Source: Candidatus Nitrotoga fabula (GTDB taxonomy: Bacteria > Pseudomonadota > Gammaproteobacteria > Burkholderiales > Gallionellaceae). From it: 64,000 bases of DNA. The stretch is taken from the NCBI RefSeq assembly GCF_905221025.1, contig NZ_CAJNBL010000008.1:1-64000 (forward strand), written 5' to 3'. Positions 44,644 to 53,153 of the stretch are shown here, in pieces (within the stretch, counting starts at the first letter, position 1; every line of letters starts with the position of its first letter). The translations under genes were made by a program, and so were the position numbers. Below the pieces are notes generated by a model. That model worked only from the letters and a program-made list of their open reading frames with translations. It was not told the origin of the DNA and searched no databases.

Positions 44644-46092
44644 TCATGGCAGGGATCTCACGACACGAATCCCGAATCGGTAGTCATAACGCTTAATCGG
44701 TTCAATTCCCATGCGGAAAGCCGAGCGCATGAAAAGCGAATGGTTCTTGAAAGAGCCTCCACGTATCACGCGCCCGACAATCCTTTCATTCCCCGCTGTT
44801 TTTTGCACCCAGGCGCTCCCATCCGCAGGGGCACCCTTATAATTACTATGATAGGTATCTTCCGTCCACTCCCATACATTACCCAGCATATCGTACAGAC
44901 CAAAAGCGTTGGGCTTGAAGCTGGCTACCGGTGAAGCCTGCTCTCCCTCCCAGGGATTGGTTGCAGCATCCCACTTATGCACGCAGTCACTGCAATTGGC
45001 ATTGTTCTGCCCCACGTCGTCCCCCCAGTACCGAGCAGTCGTAGTGCCGGCCCGGGCGGCATACTCCCATTCCGATTCCGTCGGCAGACGGTAGGTCTTG
45101 CCTGTTTTCTTGGCTAGCCATTGTACATAGGCCTGCGCATCAAACCAGTTCACGCAGCTGACTGGGCGGTTGTCCAAACTTACCTCAGCAGCCAGATCAC
45201 TCGAGCGGCCAGCGGGATTAATCCACCCATATTCGTTTACTGCCCAGCAGTCACCCAGGTCGTGCTTGGTTTCATGTACAAACACCGCAAATTGCGCGCG
45301 CGTAACTTCGGTTTCGCTCATAGCGAAAGATGGCAAGGTAACCCGATGAACCGGGCCTTCATCAACATTGCGCCCAGCCTCATGATCCGGCGAACCCATA
45401 TCAAAACTCCCTGCAGGAATCACCACCATCTCAGGGCAATATTTGCAATCCTGGAATTTTCCTGTTTTTACTTCCGCCTGTTCGGGTTTAGCTTGCTGAA
45501 TCGCGGTGTTAGGCTGTAACACGTCCAATTGCACCACAATATTTTTGACCACCCCGTCTCCCACACGGACTTCCTGCTCAAATATACGCTCATTGAATGC
45601 ATCCACCTTTTTCTGAACGCGCAACTTCGACGTACCTTCGGACACTCTCACATCCACAGGGCATGTGCCTCTGTGCGTACCGTCCACATAAACATCGGCA
45701 TTCATTTCATCCGTCCTGCATGTGATACTTAGCACAGAACCCTTTTTCATCTCATCCCGGGTCAAATCCTGAGCATGTGGCTTGCCCACCTTGGGCTGCG
45801 ACGCACCCAACACCACATTAACCGTTTTGGTCACATTGTCACCAATGCGGATTTCCTGCTCAAACAGGCGTACAGTAGAAACATCCACCTCTTTCTGCAC
45901 CTTCAAATTTAACCTGCCTTCAGGCACAAGCACATCTACAGGGCATTCCCCCTTGAATTTCCCATTGACCAACACCTCCGCACCCACATCATTGCCTCTA
46001 CAGGTTACACTTAGCGTGGATTCCGCCGCATATGCATTCGTAAGCGTGGCAAAAGATAGAGCCAGCAGGGTTGAAATATAAACTGCTTTCAT
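44644..46092 (-). CDS. secreted PEGA-repeat and SUMF1/FGE-fold protein
   Basis: 482-aa exported protein. A signal peptide ends after the ALTNAYA-like stretch (cleavage near residue 23). Two tandem PEGA-like repeats follow (residues about 25-95 and 117-190). They share VLVNGKFKGECPVDVLVPEG and VYVDGTHRGTCPVDVRVSEG, each with paired cysteines. The C-terminal 270 residues have the formylglycine-generating-enzyme (SUMF1) fold: VVIPAGSFDMGSPD, SETEVTRAQFAVFV, RPVSCVNWFDAQAYVQWLAK, YRLPTESEWEYAARAG and GNVWEWTEDTYH. The FGE catalytic cysteine pair is missing: the region RVIRGGSFKNHSLFMRSAFR has no Cys. It is therefore probably a binding or scaffold protein, not a sulfatase activator. It stands alone between nadK and hrcA. 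Confidence 0.85.
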   Translation of the reverse strand: MKAVYISTLLALSFATLTNAYAAESTLSVTCRGNDVGAEVLVNGKFKGECPVDVLVPEGRLNLKVQKEVDVSTVRLFEQEIRIGDNVTKTVNVVLGASQPKVGKPHAQDLTRDEMKKGSVLSITCRTDEMNADVYVDGTHRGTCPVDVRVSEGTSKLRVQKKVDAFNERIFEQEVRVGDGVVKNIVVQLDVLQPNTAIQQAKPEQAEVKTGKFQDCKYCPEMVVIPAGSFDMGSPDHEAGRNVDEGPVHRVTLPSFAMSETEVTRAQFAVFVHETKHDLGDCWAVNEYGWINPAGRSSDLAAEVSLDNRPVSCVNWFDAQAYVQWLAKKTGKTYRLPTESEWEYAARAGTTTARYWGDDVGQNNANCSDCVHKWDAATNPWEGEQASPVASFKPNAFGLYDMLGNVWEWTEDTYHSNYKGAPADGSAWVQKTAGNERIVGRVIRGGSFKNHSLFMRSAFRMGIEPIKRYDYRFGIRVVRSLP

Positions 46093-46123
46093 GGTTTCTC
46101 CGTTTTAACATAATGATTGTGGT

Positions 46124-46135
46124 GGAAAATTTTCC
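46124..46135. promoter_or_regulatory. perfect palindrome upstream of the PEGA/SUMF1 gene
   Basis: GGAAAATTTTCC is a perfect 12-bp palindrome 31 bases ahead of the PEGA/SUMF1 start codon, the position of a promoter-proximal operator. No regulator can be named. Confidence 0.3.
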
Positions 46136-46399
46136 GGGTCTAAAAATTGTAACCACCATTTCCTCTTCGTTGACGCAGTCCGCATGTTCATCTTTGCAAC
46201 AACTGGTCGCTGAAAAAAAGCCATACCTCTTAAGGACAAATTGCAAGAGTCCTACAGGAAAAGGCAGATTCTGGCTAAGCTAATCCATTGCCCGCATTCA
46301 ACCCGATCCCCAAAACAACAAAATTCGACCCACAGGGTCTTTCCTGTGCCACGACCGGACGTATCAATTTATCGCTATATTAGCAGACTGCCGCACTCT

Positions 46400-46464
46400 T
46401 GGTGACAGAGTTCGACTGGTGACAGAGTTTGACCTCATCCCGGACCGAAACATTAGGACCGAAA
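46400..46464. repeat. two short direct-repeat pairs in non-coding DNA
   Basis: TGGTGACAGAGTTCGAC (46400-46416) is followed without a gap by TGGTGACAGAGTTTGAC (46417-46433), a 17-bp tandem duplication with one difference. Eight bases on, GGACCGAAA occurs at 46442-46450 and again at 46456-46464 (14-bp period). No flanking mobile gene is visible. Confidence 0.7.
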
Positions 46465-47387
46465 TGAACAAAACCTTCTGCACCTCATGCTACAGGCAGA
46501 TAAGAAAAACCCATACGTTTACTTGCGAAAAAACATATCGCAATTGGGAACAATACAGTCTACCCAAAAGCCTCGACCAAACTCATTGATGCAAAATAAA
46601 TTACAAAGGAAAATATTAGGAATTTAAGCACACTATACAGAGCGCTAATCTTTTGAAATTTGCTTCATCAAAATAAATACTAAACCCGTTCGCAAATCTA
46701 TATTAAATTATGTCAACCTGCCTTAAAGGACGCGCTGATTTATTCATCCCCATGACGATGACTTGCGAGGACAGGGATATTCAGTTCATTAAAATAGGGA
46801 AGTGCGATGCAGCGGAGTTTCAGTGTTCTGAAGTATTGGGCAGTGACTGAAACAGTTTCTGAGAAAGATGAATGCAACAATGGGGCGTATTACTTGCGGT
46901 ACTCAAGCCGTACCATCCAACAAAAACCGGGAATAATGGATTGACTGGCGACAATTGATTTAAAATTAATCAGGTACACTGAATATCGAGTTAAAAATTG
47001 AGTTGTTCCATGGGTACTGGACTTCTAGCATCTGTCCATGTAAATTTCCATTATACAATAATGAAGCATTATTCATCTTGACAAGAATGAAGAAATTTCA
47101 TAGAGCTAAAACGGAAAACTGCAGCAACAATTGATGGTATGTTTCCTTTCTACTGCCGGATATAAACCATACTTGGTACTTCCCGGCCAGAAATTGATAA
47201 TTAAAGATATCCATCCTGATAGTTAAAACGGAACCATGTAACTTGGGTCAAACAGGAAAACGGCCTGGCTGTGAACTTCTATCCATGTTTCTGCTATACA
47301 GAATCCATTTAAGTCACACATCCGCAGCAGCTTACTCACCAAACTCGCCAACATCCAGAATCACAATATCGAATCCAGATTCAAGAC

Positions 47388-48416
47388 ATGTCAAAAATCC
47401 TGAATGAACGTGCACAAATTCTGCTTAAAACCCTGGTCGATCGCCATATCAATGAAGGCCAGCCAGTAGGTTCTCGAGCCCTGCTGCAATTTTCCGGGCT
47501 GGATGTCAGCACAGCCACCATTCGCAATGTCATGGCGGATCTCGAAGAAATGGGGCTGGTAAGCAGCCCTCACACTTCCGCCGGACGTATTCCAACTGCG
47601 CTGGGATACCGCCTGTTCATCGACACACTGATGGTAGTGCAGCCTCTTGACAGCGCCCGGGTGCAGCAACTGGAAAACCAGCTGCAACCTGACAACCCTT
47701 CCCGTTTGCTGATGCAGGCATCCAACCTGCTTTCAGAACTCACCCATTTCGCAGGAGTAGTCGCAACACCCAAGCGCGACGCAATCACGGTCAGTCATGT
47801 GGAATTTTTACGGTTATCCAGGAAAAGGGTTTTGCTAATTATCGTCATGCCTAACGGCGAAGTGGAAAACCGGGTTCTGCTCACACACAAGGATTATACC
47901 CAATCACAACTAACGGAAGCAGGCAACTTCTTAAACCAGCACTATGCAAACTGCCCTTTCCACGATATCCACCAGCGCGTTCTATCCGAATTACACGAGC
48001 TGGAAAACGATCTGACCACCCTGATGAGCGCAGCGATCCTGGCTGGCGATGCGGCTATTTCCCAAAAAACGGAAGATTACGTAATCAGTGGGGAACGCAA
48101 TCTTCTTTATGTAAACGATCTTTCTTCCAACATGCAAAAACTGCGCAGCCTGTTCAATGTGTTCGAACAAAAAACTGAATTGCTGCAACTGCTGGATGTA
48201 AGCCGTCAGGCACCCGGGGTGCATATTTTTATCGGCAATGAATCCGGCTTGCCCGGATTGGACGATTGCAGCGTAGTCAGCGCACCATACACTTCCAGCG
48301 GAAAAATCATCGGGACACTGGCAGTGGTCGGCCCTAAGCGGATGAACTATGAAAAAGTGGTGCCCATTGTAGACATCACATCCCGGCTGCTCAGCAATGC
48401 ATTATCACAATTCTAG
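47388..48416 (+). CDS. hrcA: heat-inducible transcription repressor HrcA
   Basis: Repressor of class I heat-shock genes, 342 aa, acting at CIRCE operators with help from GroEL. N-terminal winged helix (QILLKTLVDRHINEGQPVGS and STATIRNVMADLEEMGLVSS, then HTSAGRIPT), GAF-like middle domain, and the C-terminal VGPKRMNYEKVVPIVDITSR. The start codon ATG is at 47388. hemH follows after a short gap. Its CIRCE targets (groE, dnaK) are outside this window. Confidence 0.96.
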   Translation: MSKILNERAQILLKTLVDRHINEGQPVGSRALLQFSGLDVSTATIRNVMADLEEMGLVSSPHTSAGRIPTALGYRLFIDTLMVVQPLDSARVQQLENQLQPDNPSRLLMQASNLLSELTHFAGVVATPKRDAITVSHVEFLRLSRKRVLLIIVMPNGEVENRVLLTHKDYTQSQLTEAGNFLNQHYANCPFHDIHQRVLSELHELENDLTTLMSAAILAGDAAISQKTEDYVISGERNLLYVNDLSSNMQKLRSLFNVFEQKTELLQLLDVSRQAPGVHIFIGNESGLPGLDDCSVVSAPYTSSGKIIGTLAVVGPKRMNYEKVVPIVDITSRLLSNALSQF

Positions 48417-48512
48417 GATTACAAACCGCTCCAGATATGACAGGATCCTGGTCCAGATATGCCGATCGTCGGCATGTATGGTACTCTTGATAGCAGATCA
48501 CTGGAAAATGAT

Positions 48513-49604
48513 ATGACCTACTTAACTGAGCCGACTTTTTCTCACGGCACACCTGAAAAATGCGCTGTATTACTGCTGAACCTTGGTACGCCCGATGCTC
48601 CAACCCCCCAAGCGGTCAAGCCCTATCTACGCGAATTCCTGGGCGACCCAAGAGTAGTGGAAATACCTAGGCTGATCTGGTGGTTTATCCTGAATGGCAT
48701 TATCCTGAACGTCAGGCCCAAGCAATCGGCAATCAAATATGCCAGTATCTGGATGCCGGAAGGCTCCCCCCTGAAGGTGCACACGGAACGCCAGGCGAAT
48801 CTGCTGCGGGATCAGCTCAAGGAACGCGCCCCTGACATGCCTGTAGAAGTTCATTACGCGATGCGCTATGGCAACCCGTCCATCCCCAGTGTTTTGCATG
48901 AGCTCAAGACCCGGAACTGCCAGCGTATCCTGATCATGCCGATGTATCCTCAATATGCAGCTAGCGCAACAGGCACTGCATTCGATGTCGTATTCAATGA
49001 ACTGACCAAACAACGCAACATTCCTGCGCTACGTACCGTCAAGCATTTTCACGATCACCCCGGATACATTGCCGCCACCGCGCAAAATATTCGCGACCAC
49101 TGGACACTGCACGGTCGCCCGGACAAGCTGGTAATGAGTTTTCACGGATTACCCCGTTATACCCTGGACAAGGGGGACCCTTACCACTGCGAGTGTCAGA
49201 AGACCGGACGTCTGATTGCCGAAGCCCTGCATCTGGACACAGACCAGTATATCGTGAGCTTCCAGTCGCGTTTTGGCAGGACCGAATGGATACAGCCCTA
49301 CACCACGGCCGTACTTAAAGAGCTGGGCATGAAAAAGACCAGACGCGTGGATGTGGTTTGCCCGGGATTCGTGGCAGATTGCCTTGAAACCCTGGAAGAA
49401 ATTGCAATGGAAGGACAGGTCGAGTTCAAACAGGCAGGCGGAGAAGAGTACCACTACATTCCCTGCCTCAACGAACGGCCAGACTGGATGCAGGCATTAT
49501 CCGGCCTGGTACTGGACAACCTATACGGCTGGCTGGACAACCCACAACCTGCACAGCTGGAGCAGAGCCGTCTGCGGGCCCTGGCAATGGGCGCCAGCCA
49601 CTAG
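48513..49604 (+). CDS. hemH: ferrochelatase
   Basis: Last enzyme of protoheme synthesis, 363 aa, inserting Fe2+ into protoporphyrin IX. N-terminal [20 protein letters not shown], the active-site His in [20 protein letters not shown], and the C-terminal [21 protein letters not shown] start at [12 protein letters not shown] (48513, GGA seven to nine bases upstream), since the 18 residues before it are not family sequence. The hrcA-hemH pairing is common in betaproteobacteria. Confidence 0.95.
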   Translation: MTYLTEPTFSHGTPEKCAVLLLNLGTPDAPTPQAVKPYLREFLGDPRVVEIPRLIWWFILNGIILNVRPKQSAIKYASIWMPEGSPLKVHTERQANLLRDQLKERAPDMPVEVHYAMRYGNPSIPSVLHELKTRNCQRILIMPMYPQYAASATGTAFDVVFNELTKQRNIPALRTVKHFHDHPGYIAATAQNIRDHWTLHGRPDKLVMSFHGLPRYTLDKGDPYHCECQKTGRLIAEALHLDTDQYIVSFQSRFGRTEWIQPYTTAVLKELGMKKTRRVDVVCPGFVADCLETLEEIAMEGQVEFKQAGGEEYHYIPCLNERPDWMQALSGLVLDNLYGWLDNPQPAQLEQSRLRALAMGASH

Positions 49605-49665
49605 CCTGGGATCATCACACTGTAGCCCCTTCAAACTGCCGGAATCACTGAACCCGCTTTCCTCG

Positions 49666-50211
49666 CTAAATCCGGATAAAATGATCCCGGTAATATTTCA
49701 TTTCATGGATCGATTCATAAATATCCGCAAGCGCTTCATGCTTGCCGTGCTTTTTAATGCCCTGCGCGACCTCCGGCTTCCAGCGTTTGGCAAGCTCCTT
49801 GAGCGTGCTGACATCCAGATTGCGGTAATGGAAATAACTTTCCAGCTGCGGCATCCAGCGTGCAAGGAAGCGCCGGTCCTGGCAGATTGAATTACCGCAC
49901 ATCGGTGAAATGCGGGCAGGCACATATTCCCTGAGGAACTCCAGCATCCGGCATTCTACTGCCGCATCGTCCAGGGTGGATGCCTTCACCTTTTCAATCA
50001 GACCGGATTTTCCATGGGTTGATTTATTCCAGCTATCCATGCCTTCCAGCACACTATCCGGCTGGTGGACCACCAGTACAGGCGCCTCTGCAACCGTATT
50101 CAGGTCACCATCGGTGACAACCAGCGCAACCTCAATGATCCGATCCGTTTCCGGAACCAGGCCGGTCATTTCCATGTCTATCCAGACAAGGTAATTTTGA
50201 TTTTGTGCCAT
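49666..50211 (-). CDS. orn: oligoribonuclease
   Basis: DEDDh 3'-5' exonuclease, 181 aa, that degrades two-nucleotide RNAs, including pGpG from c-di-GMP breakdown. Exo I motif [11 protein letters not shown], Exo [14 protein letters not shown], and Exo III with [11 protein letters not shown] (His and Asp ligands) are intact. The start is [10 protein letters not shown] (50211), 31 codons inside the open frame. Convergent with hemH and divergent from the M48 peptidase gene. Confidence 0.96.
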   Translation of the reverse strand: MAQNQNYLVWIDMEMTGLVPETDRIIEVALVVTDGDLNTVAEAPVLVVHQPDSVLEGMDSWNKSTHGKSGLIEKVKASTLDDAAVECRMLEFLREYVPARISPMCGNSICQDRRFLARWMPQLESYFHYRNLDVSTLKELAKRWKPEVAQGIKKHGKHEALADIYESIHEMKYYRDHFIRI

Positions 50212-50350
50212 AATCCGCTTTGATTTCCTGATTAAACCGATAACTTGATAATCTGGCATTCTGCCACAGACATCCGGAAAAAAACCATTATCCGGCGCCA
50301 GCACAAATTCAAATTATATCCTACTGATTGCATATAATAAATTCAGACAA

Positions 50351-51604
50351 ATGACCCCGAACCATTTTTCAGCAATATTCATTGGCCTGCTGCTGCTCAC
50401 AACGATCATCCAAATCTGGCTGGCCCGGCGTCATCTTGCATACATCCAGGCGCATCGCGCCGAGGTTCCGACAGCTTTCCGCAACCAGATCAGCCTTGCA
50501 GCCCATCAAAAAGCAGCAGATTACACCAGCGCCAAGACTTGGCTCGCCATACTGCATGCGCCAGCCAATTCGCTGCTGCTGCTTTTATTTACCCTTGGCG
50601 GAGGAATACAGAAAATTGCAGATTTATGGTTGACAATCTTTTCCAACCCTGTTATACATGGATCAGCGGTAATCCTGACGGTACTGCTTTTTTCTTCACT
50701 GCTTGAAATGCCGTTTAGCCTGTACCGCACGTTCAGGATTGAAGCGCAATATGGCTTCAATAAAATGACGCTGACCATGTATCTGGCTGACGCCGCCAAG
50801 GGCCTGCTGCTTGGTGCCCTATTCGGACTGCCACTACTATTCGGAGTGTTATGGCTGATGGAACGCATGGGCACAAACTGGTGGCTGTATGTATGGGGGG
50901 TATGGGTTACATTTAACCTGCTGTTGCTTTTCATCTACCCATCCTTCATCGCACCCCTGTTCAACAAGTTTGTTCCGTTGCAAGATGACACCCTCAGGAC
51001 ACGCATTCATGCCTTGCTGCAGAAATGTGGATATACCATATCGGGATTGTTTGTTATGGATGGCTCCAGGCGAAGTTCACATGGAAACGCATACTTCACC
51101 GGTTTTGGAAAAACCAAGCGAATCGTATTCTTCGACACTCTTCTGCAACGTCTTGCCCCGGAACAGGTAGAAGCGGTTCTGGCACACGAATTGGGACATT
51201 TCAAGCGGCATCACGTATTGAAACGGATCGCACTCACCTTTACCCTGAGCTTGGGGTTTTTATGGCTGCTTGCCCAGCTAATCGGTGAAAACTGGTTTTA
51301 TGCCGGACTGGGCATTACCACACAATCCACCGCGCTGGCGTTATTACTGTTTTTTATGATCATGCCAGTATTCAGCTTCATGCTGCATCCTGTGATGAGT
51401 TACTACTCGCGCAAACAAGAGTTTGAGGCAGATGCCTATGCAGCACAGAAAACCAATTCTCAAGACCTGGTAGATGCCTTGGTCAATCTGTATCAGGATA
51501 ATGCCGCAACGCTGACTCCGGATCCGCTATATTCCACTTTTTACGACTCCCACCCACCGGCATTAATGCGTATCGCTCATCTAAAAACTTTACAAGGAGC
51601 CTAA
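50351..51604 (+). CDS. M48 family metallopeptidase, Ste24/CAAX-protease type
   Basis: 417-aa integral membrane zinc protease. The N-terminal peptidase_M48_N region has hydrophobic helices at about residues 5-22, 60-80, 100-118, 145-170 and 178-200. The zinc motif is VLAHELGHFKRHH with a third ligand Glu in YYSRKQEFEADAYA near residue 360. The GSRRSSHGNAYFTGFGKTKR stretch is the usual pre-motif strand. Bacterial Ste24 homologues are thought to handle membrane-protein quality control; there is no prenylation here. A 2-base gap leads to the cytochrome gene, suggesting an operon with it, phhB and rsgA. Confidence 0.92.
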   Translation: MTPNHFSAIFIGLLLLTTIIQIWLARRHLAYIQAHRAEVPTAFRNQISLAAHQKAADYTSAKTWLAILHAPANSLLLLLFTLGGGIQKIADLWLTIFSNPVIHGSAVILTVLLFSSLLEMPFSLYRTFRIEAQYGFNKMTLTMYLADAAKGLLLGALFGLPLLFGVLWLMERMGTNWWLYVWGVWVTFNLLLLFIYPSFIAPLFNKFVPLQDDTLRTRIHALLQKCGYTISGLFVMDGSRRSSHGNAYFTGFGKTKRIVFFDTLLQRLAPEQVEAVLAHELGHFKRHHVLKRIALTFTLSLGFLWLLAQLIGENWFYAGLGITTQSTALALLLFFMIMPVFSFMLHPVMSYYSRKQEFEADAYAAQKTNSQDLVDALVNLYQDNAATLTPDPLYSTFYDSHPPALMRIAHLKTLQGA

Positions 51605-51606
51605 TC

Positions 51607-51915
51607 ATGAAAAAAATTATTGCAGGAATGCTTCTGTTATATTGCGGTATTGCCAATGCTGACCCATTTGCAGGCGGCAAACCAGAGAATGGTAAAAAAT
51701 TATTCGACCAGTACCAGTGCAACAGTTGCCACAATGGAAAAATGGGAGGAGATGGAAATGCAATTTTCACGCGTCCTGACCGCAAGGTAGCCAACCCCCA
51801 ACAGCTGGCAAACCAGATAACCGTATGCGCGCGTAATGCGCGGGTAAAGCTTACCGCACAAGAAAAACTCGACGTCGCTGCTTATCTGAACAAAAGTTTT
51901 TACAAGTTTAAATAG
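51607..51915 (+). CDS. small periplasmic c-type cytochrome
   Basis: 102-aa exported monoheme cytochrome. Signal peptide MKKIIAGMLLLYCGIANA, mature start about ADPFAG. The heme site is CNSCH at residues 38-42. Class I cytochromes normally supply a Met about 40-60 residues after the heme site; here the only mature Met is at 46, four residues after the heme His. A Cys (74) and Asn (77) lie in QITVCARNARVKLTAQEKLD, a layout like SHP/DUF1924-type cytochromes whose sixth ligand is an Asn. Redox partner unknown. AAGGAGC ribosome-binding site. Probably translated together with the M48 gene. Confidence 0.85.
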   Translation: MKKIIAGMLLLYCGIANADPFAGGKPENGKKLFDQYQCNSCHNGKMGGDGNAIFTRPDRKVANPQQLANQITVCARNARVKLTAQEKLDVAAYLNKSFYKFK

Positions 51916-51921
51916 ACGCTT

Positions 51922-52260
51922 ATGGAATCTGTCTGCGACCTGACCAGCAAACGATGCGTACCTTGCGAAGGAGGTACGCATCCGTTATCCCAGGATGAAA
52001 TTGACGCCTTGCTAAAAAATCTGAATGGCTGGATGCATGCCAACCACTGTATTGCCAAAGATTTCCAGTTCACGGATTATTACCAAACCATGGCTTTCGT
52101 AAACGCTGTAGCTTGGATTTCGCACCGTGAAAATCATCACCCTGACCTGACTGTACGCTACAACCAGTGCCGCGTGGAATATTGTACGCATGCAATTAAC
52201 GCCCTGTCGGAAAACGACTTCATCTGCGCAGCCAAGGTGGATGCCTTGCTAATGATTTGA
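51922..52260 (+). CDS. phhB: 4a-hydroxytetrahydrobiopterin dehydratase
   Basis: Pterin-4a-carbinolamine dehydratase, 112 aa. The active-site HHPD is in SHRENHHPDLTVRYNQCRVE, and the family end GLTENDF-like stretch appears as ALSENDFICAAKVDAL. The N-terminus has the CVPCEGG motif of the beta-type proteins. It recycles pterin cofactor or makes molybdopterin-related carbinolamine; no phenylalanine hydroxylase gene is nearby. The stop overlaps the rsgA start by 4 bases. Confidence 0.93.
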   Translation: MESVCDLTSKRCVPCEGGTHPLSQDEIDALLKNLNGWMHANHCIAKDFQFTDYYQTMAFVNAVAWISHRENHHPDLTVRYNQCRVEYCTHAINALSENDFICAAKVDALLMI

Positions 52261-53129
52261 AATCCCTGATCCAAGGACAAATCGTTGCCACTTTCCGCCG
52301 TCAGTATCTGGCGGAGCTATCTGATGGGAGACTGCTGACCTGTCTGACACGCAGCAGAAAGAATGAAAACGCTTGCGGCGATATTGTAGAAATTCATCGT
52401 ATCAATGAGCTGCAGGGAGTAATCGAATGCACTCTCCCGCGGCATACGCTGCTATACAGGTCCGATTCTCGTCGCCAGAAACTGATTGCGGCTAACATCT
52501 CGCAAATTGTTGTGGTTTTGGCAAGCATGCCCCCCTTCAGCGATGAGCTGCTGGCGCGTTGCCTGATCGCTGCGCATGACCAGAAACTTGAAACGCTCAT
52601 TGTATTCAATAAATGCGACTTGCATCAGGCCGCCCAGGCTGCGCGCGCCCAGCTGGATCCTTACCGGGCGATTGGCTATCGAATCCTGGAGCTAGCCGCC
52701 CGGGAAAACCCTGCTCCTCTGCTTCCTTTCCTGGAAGGGCACACCAGTATTCTGGTAGGGCAATCCGGGATGGGAAAATCCACCATCATCAATCAACTCA
52801 TCCCCGGCGCGCAGGCAGCCACAAATGAAATTTCTTCCGCCCTGAATTCAGGCAAACACACCACTACCCATTCCCGCCTGTATCACCTGAATCCCCATAG
52901 CCATCTAATTGATTGCCCCGGTATACAGGCATTCGGATTGCACCATCTGGATTTTGACGCTATCGAAGCTGGATTTGTGGAATTTGCAGCCTACCAAGGC
53001 CAGTGCCACTTTCATAACTGCCGCCATATGCATGAACCAAACTGCGCACTAAAGAAAACCGAACAGGAAGGGAAAATCCATGCCAGGAGATTAAAATTAT
53101 TTCAGGAAATCAGCCAAAGCCGGATGTGA
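52257..53129 (+). CDS. rsgA: ribosome small-subunit-dependent GTPase A
   Basis: Circularly permuted GTPase, 290 aa, that checks late 30S maturation. An OB-fold leads, then G4 (FNKCDL) at about 120, G1 VGQSGMGKSTIINQLIPGA at about 170 and G3 DCPGIQAFGLH. The zinc knuckle is CHFHNCRHMHEPNC near the C-terminus. The start is a TTG (52257) overlapping the phhB stop, so translation is likely coupled. Ends next to the convergent CbiB-like gene. Confidence 0.95.
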   Translation: MKSLIQGQIVATFRRQYLAELSDGRLLTCLTRSRKNENACGDIVEIHRINELQGVIECTLPRHTLLYRSDSRRQKLIAANISQIVVVLASMPPFSDELLARCLIAAHDQKLETLIVFNKCDLHQAAQAARAQLDPYRAIGYRILELAARENPAPLLPFLEGHTSILVGQSGMGKSTIINQLIPGAQAATNEISSALNSGKHTTTHSRLYHLNPHSHLIDCPGIQAFGLHHLDFDAIEAGFVEFAAYQGQCHFHNCRHMHEPNCALKKTEQEGKIHARRLKLFQEISQSRM

Positions 53130-53153
53130 CCTGCGTTTGAAATTTCGGGCCAT

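Larger units (their letters stand above)
46093..47387. other. 1.3-kb non-coding interval upstream of hrcA
   Basis: No supported gene on either strand. It holds the PEGA/SUMF1 gene promoter region with a 12-bp palindrome (46124-46135), two sets of short direct repeats (46400-46464), a long AT-rich middle, and the hrcA promoter near 47388. A minus-strand reading of 46740-46900 gives a short open tail that might be a decayed gene remnant, but nothing recognisable. No CIRCE element (TTAGCACTC-N9-GAGTGCTAA) is seen near hrcA. Confidence 0.5.

Noticed and set aside
47200-47387. CIRCE operator near hrcA
   Set aside because: The TTAGCACTC/GAGTGCTAA inverted repeat is not present, so no autoregulation site can be claimed.
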